A stretch of 16,595 bases of DNA from Deltaproteobacteria bacterium (GTDB lineage: Bacteria > Desulfobacterota > Desulfobacteria > Desulfobacterales > JAUVVS01): contig JAUVVS010000007.1 of NCBI GenBank assembly GCA_030604545.1, forward strand, positions 1-16,595, given 5' to 3'. This document shows, piece after piece, positions 7,135 through 14,962 of this stretch (position 1 is its first letter; each line of letters opens with the position of its first letter). A program made the position numbers and the translations under genes. The notes beneath the pieces are model-generated. The model was not told the DNA's origin. It worked only from the letters and a program-made list of their open reading frames with translations, and did no database searches.

Positions 7135-7641
7135 ATGTCAGGAAAAGACGACCGCCCTTCATGGGAAACCTATTTCATGGATATAACAGCGCTTGTGGCA
7201 AAACGCTCCACATGCCTCCGGCGTTCGGTTGGATCTGTGATAGTAAAGAATAAAAGAATCCTTTCTACCGGGTACAACGGAGCGCCAACCGATATTAGGC
7301 ATTGTATTGAAACAGGTTGTCTTCGCGAGAAATTGGATGTAGCATCGGGTGAGAGACATGAACTGTGTCGAGGTATCCATGCTGAACAGAATGCTATTAT
7401 TCAAGCTGCGTTTCATGGTGTTTCCATAAAGGATGCAGAACTTTTTTGCACGAACCTACCATGTTCCATATGCGCCAAGATGATCATCAATGCAGGTATA
7501 AAAAGGATATATTTCCAGTCAGGATATACAGATCCCATGTCGGAAGAAATGCTCAGTGAGGCAGGCGTTGAAGTAATAAAGCTACGCTTTTTCCAAGACT
7601 TAAGCTTGGAAAAAGAGGCTCCTCCGGAGCAGTTATTTTAA
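7135..7641 (+). CDS. comEB: Deoxycytidylate (dCMP) deaminase
   Basis: A zinc-dependent cytidine-deaminase-fold enzyme that converts dCMP to dUMP for thymidylate synthesis. In its 168 residues the catalytic zinc motif is HAE (82-84) with PCSIC (C110, C113). The family insert between strands is present as YNGAP (47-51), C57, GCLR (61-64) and C78. The ribosome site is weak: only A-rich sequence precedes the ATG. The position rpiB - deaminase - nrdR links it by context to nucleotide metabolism. The C-terminal about 15 residues (KEAPPEQLF) are lineage-variable. ComEB is the Bacillus name for this family; no competence role is implied. Confidence 0.93.
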   Translation: MSGKDDRPSWETYFMDITALVAKRSTCLRRSVGSVIVKNKRILSTGYNGAPTDIRHCIETGCLREKLDVASGERHELCRGIHAEQNAIIQAAFHGVSIKDAELFCTNLPCSICAKMIINAGIKRIYFQSGYTDPMSEEMLSEAGVEVIKLRFFQDLSLEKEAPPEQLF

Positions 7642-7650
7642 TTGGTTAGT

Positions 7651-7745
7651 GAAACTCGATACTTGAAACTTGGGAAGGAATTTTATTGATTTTAAAAAGA
7701 TCAAATCCTTATTTATCAAGTTTCCAGTTTCAAATTTCTAGTTTC
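7651..7745. repeat. Iterated inverted repeat, GAAACTN unit
   Basis: The right arm read on the minus strand is a near-tandem run of 7-base units GAAACTA, GAAATTT, GAAACTG, GAAACTT ending in GATAAA. The left arm (7651-7683) is GAAACTC GATACTT GAAACTT followed by GGGAAGGAATTT. The first 22 bases of the arms match at 18 positions, around an AT-rich centre. It has the architecture of the octamer elements but a different unit. It fills half of the 199-base comEB-nrdR spacer. Confidence 0.7.
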
Positions 7746-7777
7746 TTTTAGTACACAAATACAACAGGTTGTTGAAT

Positions 7778-7797
7778 ATCGACAAAAAGTTGTCGAT
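7778..7797. repeat. Short hairpin sharing the CAAAAAGT core
   Basis: ATCGACA (7778-7784) pairs perfectly with TGTCGAT (7791-7797) around AAAAGT. The central CAAAAAGT is identical to the loop of the palindrome at 1621-1652, and again it lies beside an iterated inverted repeat. It is 44 bases upstream of nrdR. It could equally be a chance palindrome or an operator. It does not match the NrdR box as I remember it. Confidence 0.45.
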
Positions 7798-7840
7798 GTT
7801 GAGTTACTAAGCGCCTAGATACTAGTCAGGGAGGAGATTC

Positions 7841-8296
7841 ATGAAGTGTCCATTTTGTGGAGAGATTAACAACAAGGTTATTGATTCCAGGTTGAGCAAG
7901 GATGCCAATGTAATCCGTCGTCGCAGGGAATGTGTTGAATGCAATAGGCGTTTTACAACGTACGAAAACATTGAAGAAATACCTATTATGATTGTCAAAA
8001 AGGATGGACGCCGTGAAGTCTTCAGCTTTGATAAAGTGCGATCGGGCATGAAAAAGGCCTGTGAAAAACTGGATATCAGCATGAATACTATCGAACAGTT
8101 CATTATAGACCTTGAACGTGATCTGAAGGAAACAGGAGAAAAAGAAATTCCTTCCCACATAATAGGCGAAAGGATCATGTCAAAACTCCATGAACTTGAT
8201 GATATTGCATACGTAAGATTTGCATCGGTTTACAGGGAATTCAAGGACGTCAATGATTTTGTCGATGAACTAAAGAGACTCTTGAGCAAGCAGTAA
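7841..8296 (+). CDS. nrdR: Transcriptional repressor of ribonucleotide reductase genes
   Basis: NrdR senses ATP/dATP through an ATP-cone and represses nrd operons. The 151-residue protein begins MKCPFC and has a zinc ribbon (C3, C6, C31, C34) with the basic stretch IRRRREC (25-31). The ATP-cone follows (about 48-138), including VKKDGRREVFSFDKVRSGM (52-70). Length and start are standard, and GGGAGGAGA lies just ahead of the ATG. The nrdR - ribD neighbourhood is widely conserved in bacteria. Its expected targets, the ribonucleotide reductase genes, are not in this window and I see no clear NrdR box here. Confidence 0.97.
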   Translation: MKCPFCGEINNKVIDSRLSKDANVIRRRRECVECNRRFTTYENIEEIPIMIVKKDGRREVFSFDKVRSGMKKACEKLDISMNTIEQFIIDLERDLKETGEKEIPSHIIGERIMSKLHELDDIAYVRFASVYREFKDVNDFVDELKRLLSKQ

Positions 8297-8312
8297 AAAC
8301 ATTTAAAAAAAA

Positions 8313-8427
8313 CGTAACAATACAGCCACTAAGGCACTAAGGCACGAAGAAAAGATATTAATACTAACTTTATTAAAAAATATTATAATCTTTGTGTCTT
8401 AGTGTCTTTGTGGCTGTACCATTACAA
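8313..8427. repeat. Octamer-iterated inverted repeat, copy 2
   Basis: The left arm (8313-8350) contains CACTAAGG CACTAAGG CACGAAGA, and the right arm (8389-8427) is the inverse with three CACNAAGA units. The outer ends also match, GTAACAATACAGCC against the inverse of GGCTGTACCATTAC. The core is AT-only or nearly so. The 26-base inner part of its right arm (8389-8414) is an exact inverted copy of the left arm of the element at 11525-11550. It lies between nrdR and ribD, a junction that is usually tight. Confidence 0.85.
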
Positions 8428-8489
8428 GAAAACAAAGTAATTTGCCTCAATTCTTTCATGGGACATATGGCATCTGACTTCAGAATATC

Positions 8490-9590
8490 ATGGACGATAC
8501 ACATTACATGAAAATTGCGCTGGACCTTGCAAAAAAGGGAGAAGGCTTGACATCTCCCAACCCGATGGTCGGTGCCGTGATTGTCAAAGAAGGCAAAGTT
8601 GTTGGAACGGGATTCCACAAAGCCCTGGGGGAGGCTCATGCTGAAGTCGCAGCTATCGATGAGGCGGGGGCTTCTGCAAAAGGCGCAACCCTATATGTTA
8701 CCCTTGAACCATGTAACCACACAGGAAGAACTCCACCGTGTACCAGAAAGATTGTCGATGCAAACATAAGCCGGGTTGTTGCCGCCATGAAAGACCCCAA
8801 CCCCGATGTTAAGGGTGGCGGTATAGATTATTTAAAACAGCACGGTATAGATATTGTGCTGGGGGTTTGTAAAGATAAAGCGAAAAAGCTGAACGAAGCC
8901 TTTATAAAATATGTTGGAACAAAACGTCCATTCGTTATCATAAAATGTGCGGCTACATTGGACGGTCGGATTGCCACAAAAACAGGTGATTCCAGATGGG
9001 TCTCAGGTAAAGAATCGAGAGCCTTCGTACACAGGCTTCGTCATGCTGTGGACGCAATAATGATTGGTATTAATACTGTAAAACAGGATGATCCAAGTTT
9101 GACAACCCGTTTGAATGACCTCAAAGGTCATGATCCTTTCAGAATCATCCTTGATACCCATCTTGCAATTTCTGAAAATGCTAAAGTGTTGCGACTTAAT
9201 TCTGCTTCTGATACAATCATTGTAACCGGTAATTCGATTTCAGAGAAGAAAAAGGCGCAAATAGAAAATAAGCGCATACGGATTATTAAATCACCTGTAA
9301 AAGACGGTTTAATCGATCTTGATTCCCTTATGGATCGCCTGGGAGATTTTGGTATAACAAGCGTTCTTATTGAAGGAGGCAGCCGCGTCATAGCAAAAGC
9401 TCTTGATGAAAAAATTGTTGACAAGATTATCTTTTTTTATGCTCCTAAAATTATGGGCGGTGATGACGGTGTGCCTGTATGCAAAGGGCAGGGCCCGGAT
9501 TTAATGAACGACTGCATCCCTGTTAAAGATATAAATGTGCGACGGTTTGGTGATGATGTAATGATTGAAGGGTATATTAATAGAAAATGA
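8490..9590 (+). CDS. ribD: Bifunctional riboflavin deaminase/reductase RibD
   Basis: It carries out the second and third steps of the pyrimidine branch of riboflavin synthesis: deamination of the GTP-derived pyrimidinone, then NADPH-dependent reduction of the ribosyl chain. The 366-residue protein has an N-terminal deaminase domain (about 1-145) with zinc ligands H50 (HAE), C75 and C84 (PCNHTGRTPPC), the same numbering as E. coli. A C-terminal reductase domain (about 146-366) includes KCAATLDGRIAT, SRWVSG and VLIEGGSRV. The ribosome site is weak. No FMN riboswitch precedes it; an inverted repeat lies upstream instead. ribE starts 15 bases after the stop. Confidence 0.96.
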   Translation: MDDTHYMKIALDLAKKGEGLTSPNPMVGAVIVKEGKVVGTGFHKALGEAHAEVAAIDEAGASAKGATLYVTLEPCNHTGRTPPCTRKIVDANISRVVAAMKDPNPDVKGGGIDYLKQHGIDIVLGVCKDKAKKLNEAFIKYVGTKRPFVIIKCAATLDGRIATKTGDSRWVSGKESRAFVHRLRHAVDAIMIGINTVKQDDPSLTTRLNDLKGHDPFRIILDTHLAISENAKVLRLNSASDTIIVTGNSISEKKKAQIENKRIRIIKSPVKDGLIDLDSLMDRLGDFGITSVLIEGGSRVIAKALDEKIVDKIIFFYAPKIMGGDDGVPVCKGQGPDLMNDCIPVKDINVRRFGDDVMIEGYINRK

Positions 9591-9605
9591 AGGACAGGTA
9601 AACAT

Positions 9606-10271
9606 ATGTTTACAGGCATCATAGAAGGCCTTGGCACCATTAAGAAAATACGTTCATCAGGCCGGGGAAAAAATTTTGCTATAGATGCTGATTTTCTTCT
9701 TGATCAAACGAAGATTGGAGACAGCATTGCCGTAAACGGTGCCTGTTTAACAGCGGTTATGATTGACGGGAAACGTTTTGTTGTTGATGTCTCTCCTGAA
9801 ACACTTTTAAAGACAACATTCGGAAGAGCAAGGATTGGGGATCGCGTAAACCTTGAACGTGCCCTTTGCCTTTCTGATCGGATAAGCGGACATCTTGTTT
9901 CAGGGCATATCGATGATACGGGCACTGTAAAACACCGAAGAACCGTAGGTAACGCTATAATTATTACAATTGGCGTGCCTGAATCCTTGTCGCGTTATAT
10001 GATTGAGAAAGGCTCGGTTGCAGTTGATGGTATCAGCCTTACCATCAACCATTGTCGGCACGACAGTTTTGATATAAGCATTATTCCTCATACAGCCAAG
10101 CTTACAAACATCAACTTAAGAAAAATTGGAGATTCTGTTAACATTGAAACAGACATGATTGGAAAATATGTTGAACGGTTTATTACAGGAAGAATAGGTA
10201 GTGATAAAGAAAAAGAGACCGGACATTCAGCTATAAACATGCAAGTTTTAGAGAAAACAGGTTTTCTTTAA
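9606..10271 (+). CDS. ribE: Riboflavin synthase, alpha subunit
   Basis: It dismutates two 6,7-dimethyl-8-ribityllumazine molecules into riboflavin and the pyrimidine that RibH re-uses. The 221-residue protein opens with the invariant MFTGIIE. It has two lumazine-binding repeats: the first includes IAVNGACLT (41-49), the second VAVDGISLTIN (138-148). The C-terminal ETDMIGKYVER (181-191) is typical. AGGACAGG lies ahead of the ATG. The last about 25 residues (GSDKEKETGHSAINMQVLEKTGFL) are a variable tail. It is 15 bases downstream of ribD and 20 bases upstream of ribBA, so the three are surely one operon. Confidence 0.96.
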   Translation: MFTGIIEGLGTIKKIRSSGRGKNFAIDADFLLDQTKIGDSIAVNGACLTAVMIDGKRFVVDVSPETLLKTTFGRARIGDRVNLERALCLSDRISGHLVSGHIDDTGTVKHRRTVGNAIIITIGVPESLSRYMIEKGSVAVDGISLTINHCRHDSFDISIIPHTAKLTNINLRKIGDSVNIETDMIGKYVERFITGRIGSDKEKETGHSAINMQVLEKTGFL

Positions 10272-10291
10272 GGTATTAGGAGACAATAACA

Positions 10292-11506
10292 ATGCCGCAT
10301 ATTACAACTGAAGATGCTATAAAAGAGATAAGGGCCGGGCATATGGTCATTCTCGTTGATGATGAAGACCGAGAAAATGAGGGCGACCTGACGATGGCTG
10401 CAGAATTAATTACGCCTGAGGCCATAAATTTTATGGCAAAATATGGACGGGGGCTTATTTGCCTTTCCATGAAGGGAGAAAAGATAGATTCCCTTGATCT
10501 CCCACCCATGGTTAATAATAATACATCACGATTTCAAACAGGCTTTACCGTATCAATAGAAGCAAGGCATGGTGTTACTACCGGTATTTCTGCTGCAGAC
10601 CGTGCAACCACTATAATTACAGCTTTAGCAAATGATGCCAAACCGGGTGATCTTGTCAGGCCCGGGCATATATTTCCTTTAAGGGCAAAAGATGGAGGTG
10701 TTATTGTTCGTGCCGGCCAGACAGAAGGATCTGTTGATCTTGCACGTCTTGCCGGCTTAAAACCTGCAGGGGTTATTTGCGAAATCATGGATGACGACGG
10801 CACTATGGCCAGAATGCCGGCACTCGAAAAATGCAGCGAAAAACATGGTATCGGTATTTGTACAATCGCAGATCTTATTGAATACAGAATGCGCACGGAA
10901 TCCTTTGTAAGAAGGGCTGCGGAAACAAAGATACCTACGCCGCATGCAGGTGAATTCAAGGCTATTGTGTATGAAAATGATGTCGATGACTTACTTCACA
11001 TTGCAATGGTAAAGGGTGAAATCGATCCAGACAAACCTGTCCTTGTCCGGGTTCATTCAGAATGCTTAACAGGTGATATTTTCGGTTCTCTCCGTTGTGA
11101 TTGCGGGGATCAGTTGCTGAAATCAATGGAGATGATAGATAAAGAGGGGAGCGGCGTTTTTCTTTATATTCGGCAGGAAGGCCGAGGCATCGGTCTTGTT
11201 AACAAGATAAAAGCCGATGCTCTTCAAGATCAGGGTTTTGACACTGTTGAGGCGAACGAAGAACTTGGATTCAAGGCTGACCTTAGAAATTATGGCATAG
11301 GAGCCCAGATTCTGGTAGATATCGGAGTTAAAAAGATGAGGCTTCTTACAAACAATCCCAAAAAAATGGTAGGACTTGAAGGTTACGGGCTAAGTATTAT
11401 TGAACAGGTTCCTATTGAAATAAAACCTAATGAATTCAATAAAGGTTATCTTGAGTGTAAGAAGCTTAAGATGGGGCATCTACTAAATATTGATGCAGCA
11501 CCATGA
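10292..11506 (+). CDS. ribBA: Bifunctional DHBP synthase / GTP cyclohydrolase II
   Basis: The fused enzyme makes both riboflavin precursors: 3,4-dihydroxy-2-butanone 4-phosphate from ribulose 5-phosphate (N-terminal half) and the diaminopyrimidinone from GTP (C-terminal half). The 404-residue protein shows DDEDRENEGDL (23-33) for the RibB active site and RHGVTTGISAADR (92-104). The RibA half starts near 205 and has zinc ligands C258, C269 and C271 (HSECLTGDIFGSLRCDC) and RQEGRGIGL (294-302). Both active sites look intact, unlike fusions with a dead RibA half. AGGAGA precedes the ATG. Confidence 0.97.
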   Translation: MPHITTEDAIKEIRAGHMVILVDDEDRENEGDLTMAAELITPEAINFMAKYGRGLICLSMKGEKIDSLDLPPMVNNNTSRFQTGFTVSIEARHGVTTGISAADRATTIITALANDAKPGDLVRPGHIFPLRAKDGGVIVRAGQTEGSVDLARLAGLKPAGVICEIMDDDGTMARMPALEKCSEKHGIGICTIADLIEYRMRTESFVRRAAETKIPTPHAGEFKAIVYENDVDDLLHIAMVKGEIDPDKPVLVRVHSECLTGDIFGSLRCDCGDQLLKSMEMIDKEGSGVFLYIRQEGRGIGLVNKIKADALQDQGFDTVEANEELGFKADLRNYGIGAQILVDIGVKKMRLLTNNPKKMVGLEGYGLSIIEQVPIEIKPNEFNKGYLECKKLKMGHLLNIDAAP

Positions 11507-11524
11507 ATTATTATTAACGCATCA

Positions 11525-11649
11525 GCCACAAAGACACTAAGACACAAAGAGAATAAAAATATATATTTTATAACATTATTTACATAAGAAAAACGCATGG
11601 CAAAAAATAAAATGATTCTGTAATCTTGGTGCCTTTGTGACTTTGTGGC
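11525..11649. repeat. Octamer-iterated inverted repeat, copy 3
   Basis: The left arm (11525-11550) is GC followed by three 8-base units, CACAAAGA CACTAAGA CACAAAGA. The right arm (11624-11649) is its inverse with 22 of 26 positions matching, around an AT-rich centre of 73 bases. It occupies most of the 222-base ribBA-ribH gap and separates ribH from the other riboflavin genes. Transcribed, it could form a long stem that can slip by 8 bases. Confidence 0.85.
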
Positions 11650-11728
11650 CTACGGTGTGCAAAGCCTGAACTTAAAGTACATGATAAAGATCTCGTTACA
11701 GTTATAAATCTAAACCAGGAGGAAGATA

Positions 11729-12202
11729 ATGCCAAAAAATCTTGAAGGTAACATTATCGCTAAAGATAAAAGATTTGCAATTGTTGTCAGCCGTTTTAAC
11801 GATTTTATTACGGACAGGCTTGTGGGCGGAGCTATTGACGCACTACTTCGTTGCGGGGCCGATGATGATGATATTGAGATCGTGAAGGTGCCCGGTGCCT
11901 TTGAAATACCACTTGTTGCAAAAATGATGGCAAAAAAGGATAGATTTAATGCTGTTATTTGCCTTGGAGCGGTTATCCGCGGAGCGACTCCACATTTTGA
12001 ATACGTTAGCGCTGAAGTATCTAAAGGGATTGCAAAGGTTAGTATGGAATCTGAAGTTCCGGTTATCTTTGGAATTTTAACAACCGATACTATTGAGCAG
12101 GCTGTTGAGCGTGCCGGGTCAAAAGCGGGTAATAAAGGATGGAATGCTGCGATGTCGGCAATAGAGATGGCAAACTTGATTGAGGTTGTCGATCAGGCAT
12201 AA
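11729..12202 (+). CDS. ribH: 6,7-dimethyl-8-ribityllumazine synthase
   Basis: It condenses dihydroxybutanone phosphate with the diamino-ribitylaminopyrimidine to give lumazine, and assembles as pentamers or a 60-subunit capsid. The 157-residue protein has the substrate-site motifs VSRFN (20-24), VPGAFEIP (54-61), GAVIRGATPHFEY (80-92, with catalytic H89) and ILTTDT (116-121), plus R128 for phosphate binding. AGGAGGA precedes the ATG. Only 2 bases separate it from nusB, a common pairing in bacteria. Confidence 0.97.
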   Translation: MPKNLEGNIIAKDKRFAIVVSRFNDFITDRLVGGAIDALLRCGADDDDIEIVKVPGAFEIPLVAKMMAKKDRFNAVICLGAVIRGATPHFEYVSAEVSKGIAKVSMESEVPVIFGILTTDTIEQAVERAGSKAGNKGWNAAMSAIEMANLIEVVDQA

Positions 12203-12204
12203 TT

Positions 12205-12657
12205 ATGGGAGTCCGCCGCCGGTCACGAGAGCTTGCTATGCAGGTTCTTTTTTATATAGATATGGGTCGAAATGACTCGAAAGAAATGTTGGAACTATAC
12301 TGTGATAACTTTACTATTTCAAAGAAAATCCTTCCTTTCTTCCTGAAGCTGGTAAATGGTGTTGTCCACACCAGATCTGAAATTGACTCCATAATTGAAC
12401 GCTTTTCCAGTAACTGGAAAATCAGCCGCATGTCTTGTGTAGACAGGAACATCATGAGGATCGCAGTATATGAGCTGCTTTTCTGCCATGATATTCCGTC
12501 AAAAGTATCCATAAATGAAGCTATCGATATAGGAAAGAAATTTGGAACTGAAGAATCGGGTGCTTTTATCAATGGAGTCCTTGACAGCATAAGCATAGCG
12601 ATTAAAGGAAAGGATATTGTTATCAAAGAAGAAGTTCCTTCAAACGAAACAGATTAA
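12205..12657 (+). CDS. nusB: Transcription antitermination factor NusB
   Basis: NusB binds boxA RNA with NusE/S10 and supports rRNA antitermination. The all-helical 150-residue protein shows the basic start RRRSRELAMQVLF (4-16), VDRNIMRIAVYEL (79-91) and INEAIDIGKKFGTEESGAFI (102-121), the usual RNA/S10-binding regions. The start is 2 bases after the ribH stop, so translation is probably coupled. The tail after about 131 is acidic and variable. Confidence 0.95.
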   Translation: MGVRRRSRELAMQVLFYIDMGRNDSKEMLELYCDNFTISKKILPFFLKLVNGVVHTRSEIDSIIERFSSNWKISRMSCVDRNIMRIAVYELLFCHDIPSKVSINEAIDIGKKFGTEESGAFINGVLDSISIAIKGKDIVIKEEVPSNETD

Positions 12658-12675
12658 TTAAAGCGGGAGGTTGTT

Positions 12676-13311
12676 TTGATTATTAAAAAGTTAACTGTTG
12701 GACCGATTATGGCAAACTGTTTCATTTTAGGATGCGAAGAAACCAGAGAAGCCGTTGTGATCGATCCTGGCGATGAAACAGATAGAATTCTGACAGCCCT
12801 TGAGGAATCAGAGCTGAAAGTAAAATATATCATAGACACTCATGGTCATTTTGACCATGTAGGGGGAAATAAAAAATTGAAGGATGTAACTGGAGCAGAT
12901 ATTATGATTCATGCTCTTGATGCGCCTATGCTAAACCATCTTTCAGCAAGTGCAGCTGCCTGGGGTCTCTCAGCAGATGACTCTCCGTCGCCTGATAAGA
13001 CCTTAGAAGAAGGCGATACAATTACTTTTGGAAACATCACATTAAAAGTGATTTACACTCCCGGCCATTCACCGGGTGGCATTTCACTTTACACGGATGG
13101 GTATGTTTTTGTGGGAGATACACTTTTTGAAGGTTCAATCGGACGAACCGACTTACCTGGTGGAGATTATAACACCCTGATATCCAATATACAGAACAAA
13201 CTTTTTGTGCTTGGGGATGATGTGCAGGTCTTTACAGGGCATGGCCCTGAAACCACTATCGGTAAGGAAAAGAGTTTCAACCCTTTTGTAGGACAGCGGG
13301 CAGCTGTTTAA
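12676..13311 (+). CDS. Metallo-beta-lactamase fold hydrolase (glyoxalase II-like)
   Basis: The 211-residue protein belongs to the small glyoxalase-II-like group of the metallo-beta-lactamase superfamily, which usually hydrolyses thioesters such as S-lactoylglutathione or related thiols. The metal ligands are present: THGHFDH (55-61), H131 (PGHSPGG), D148 (GDTLF) and H189 (GHGPETT). The start is a TTG with GGGAGG 5 bases upstream. It lies 18 bases after nusB, so it is probably in the ribH-nusB transcript. No glutathione gene is nearby, and the C-terminal substrate-binding domain of classical glyoxalase II is missing, so the substrate is left open. Confidence 0.9.
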   Translation: MIIKKLTVGPIMANCFILGCEETREAVVIDPGDETDRILTALEESELKVKYIIDTHGHFDHVGGNKKLKDVTGADIMIHALDAPMLNHLSASAAAWGLSADDSPSPDKTLEEGDTITFGNITLKVIYTPGHSPGGISLYTDGYVFVGDTLFEGSIGRTDLPGGDYNTLISNIQNKLFVLGDDVQVFTGHGPETTIGKEKSFNPFVGQRAAV

Positions 13312-13374
13312 TACCTTAGTCGTGCATTTTGTAGCAAAAATAGTTTTAATCAACTTGAAGCCATTAACTATCCA

Positions 13375-13518
13375 TTGAAGATTTCAGATTTCAGATTGAA
13401 GATTTAAGGAATTTTTTACATTTTTACTCAAAACAGCGGAGCGACACGCGGCGCAAGCGCCTGCGCTGCGCGAGCGACTTCCATAAATCTAAAATCATCA
13501 ATCTGCAATCTACAATCC
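13375..13518. repeat. Iterated inverted repeat, GATTNNN unit, with GC-rich core
   Basis: The left arm (13375-13411) runs GATTTCA GATTTCA GATTGAA GATTTAA GGAA after a short lead. The right arm (13479-13518), read on the minus strand, runs GATTGTA GATTGCA GATTGAT GATTTTA GATTTAT GGAA. So four 7-base units face five. The centre contains a GC-rich block at 13435-13478 (about three-quarters G+C) with GGCGCAAGCGCC at its middle, unlike the AT-rich surroundings. The element sits between converging genes and could act as a bidirectional 3' structure, but no U tract marks a terminator. Confidence 0.75.
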
Positions 13519-13557
13519 CTACGGGATCTCCGTTGCACTGCGACCGGCTTGTCCGGG

Positions 13558-14931
13558 TTAGGAAACGGCATCTGTTTTATATTCTATGCCCTGGCGCTTT
13601 AAAATATCGTAATAAATCATAATCTGCTTAATATATTTTATAGGTTCTCTTCCGCGGCAGTATCCATATGTAGCATTTTTATAATATTTACGATATCTTA
13701 AAAGTGGTAAGGTTTGTTCTAGTGAAGACCATTTGTTAGGATTAAGATTCATTTTTTTAGCCAGATTTCGTGCATCGAATATATGCCCCTGACCCACATT
13801 ATAGGCGGCAAGGGCTATAAATAAACTGTCTGAATCATCTATCTTATTGAAATGATTGTAAAGATTTCTAAGATGCTTTACTCCCCCATTAATGTTTTGA
13901 AGTGGGTTAAAAATGTTTTTTACACCAAGGCTTTTGGCTGTAGAAAAAGTAAGTTGCATAAGGCCATAGGCACCGGCATGACTTTTAGCTCTAGGGTTGA
14001 AATGGGACTCCTGGTACACTTGGGCTGCTATCAGCCGCCAGTCAAAGTCATGTCTGAACGCAGCTTCCTTTATTAGTGGTTTATATCGTGGAAGTCTGGT
14101 TTTAATTCTCTTGTGAAATATTCTTAGATCAACATAATCGAAAATATCGACATTAGCATAGTATTTGTTATGAATTTCAGCATATTTTCCGTTTGTATGT
14201 ATTTCCTTAAAAAAGGAATTGATACGTTTAAGAATCTTTTCAGCCCTAAGGTTAACGGCCCAGCCTAAATATTCCTTTTCGCTGATCGGAGCTGCTGAAA
14301 TAGCTTTTGGATAATATCTCCTGTTTAATAAAGCAATGTTGCTGTCGGCAATCGTGACTTCAATATCTTCGTCTGCCACTTGGCGAATCAGCTCCTCAGT
14401 GGCTATATCTTCGTGTAACTTTATTATGATGTCAATTCCCTCTTCCTTGAGTTCTTCAAGCCGTTCCTGATAAGATGTGCCCTTTCTTATATATACGGTC
14501 TTACCGGCAAGATCGTCCGCACTTTTTATTTTCAGGTTGTTCCGATGGACGATGATATGCTGCTGAACAGCCATGTATCCATCGGAAAAAGCAACTTGAT
14601 TTTGCCTTTTTGGCGTTATTGTCATGCTTGCAGCAATAAAATCTCCTTTTCCATTTATTATGTCAGGAATCATTTCCTCCCATTTTTCAGCGATTTTTAC
14701 CTTCAATTTTACCCCAAGATAATCTGCAAAAGCTTTTGCAAGATCATACTCAAAGCCCATAGCCTGGTCTCGGTAGAAATAGTAACAGTGGGCATTGTTA
14801 CGGGTGATAACCGTAATTTCACCGGCTTCTAAGATATAATCAAGAGTATTGAACTTAGGTGCTTTTTCACATCCAGGTAAAAATAGAAGAAAAAGAAATA
14901 AAAGGACTATTATTTTCTTAATTAAATTCAA
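13558..14931 (-). CDS. mltF: Membrane-bound lytic murein transglycosylase F-like lipoprotein
   Basis: The protein joins a periplasmic solute-binding-type domain (about 38-262) to a C-terminal lytic transglycosylase domain (about 282-440) that cleaves peptidoglycan between MurNAc and GlcNAc. The catalytic glutamate is in YQESHFNP (E307), followed by GAYGLMQLT and AAYNVGQG, all typical of this family. I place the start at a TTG at 14931, giving 457 residues. This yields a short lysine-rich signal peptide, a leucine-rich core and LPGC with C21 as the lipid-modified cysteine. A longer in-frame reading from TTG at 14985 would run into a mobile-like repeat and spoil the signal peptide. An outer-membrane lipoprotein is expected. 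Confidence 0.9.
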   Translation of the reverse strand: MNLIKKIIVLLFLFLLFLPGCEKAPKFNTLDYILEAGEITVITRNNAHCYYFYRDQAMGFEYDLAKAFADYLGVKLKVKIAEKWEEMIPDIINGKGDFIAASMTITPKRQNQVAFSDGYMAVQQHIIVHRNNLKIKSADDLAGKTVYIRKGTSYQERLEELKEEGIDIIIKLHEDIATEELIRQVADEDIEVTIADSNIALLNRRYYPKAISAAPISEKEYLGWAVNLRAEKILKRINSFFKEIHTNGKYAEIHNKYYANVDIFDYVDLRIFHKRIKTRLPRYKPLIKEAAFRHDFDWRLIAAQVYQESHFNPRAKSHAGAYGLMQLTFSTAKSLGVKNIFNPLQNINGGVKHLRNLYNHFNKIDDSDSLFIALAAYNVGQGHIFDARNLAKKMNLNPNKWSSLEQTLPLLRYRKYYKNATYGYCRGREPIKYIKQIMIYYDILKRQGIEYKTDAVS

Positions 14932-14962
14932 AATATTGACTCTTTTTGTTTCTTTTATGAAA

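Noticed and set aside
7741..7840. NrdR boxes or autoregulatory sites upstream of nrdR
   Set aside because: The palindromes here (ATCGACA and ACAAC/GTTGT) do not fit the NrdR box consensus as I remember it, and no pair of boxes with the usual spacing is visible.
8297..8489. FMN riboswitch upstream of ribD
   Set aside because: The conserved multi-stem RFN core was not found by eye; the spacer is instead taken up by an inverted repeat.
10534..10959. A 141-codon minus-strand frame inside ribBA
   Set aside because: It is antisense to the conserved DHBP synthase half and shows no protein-family features.
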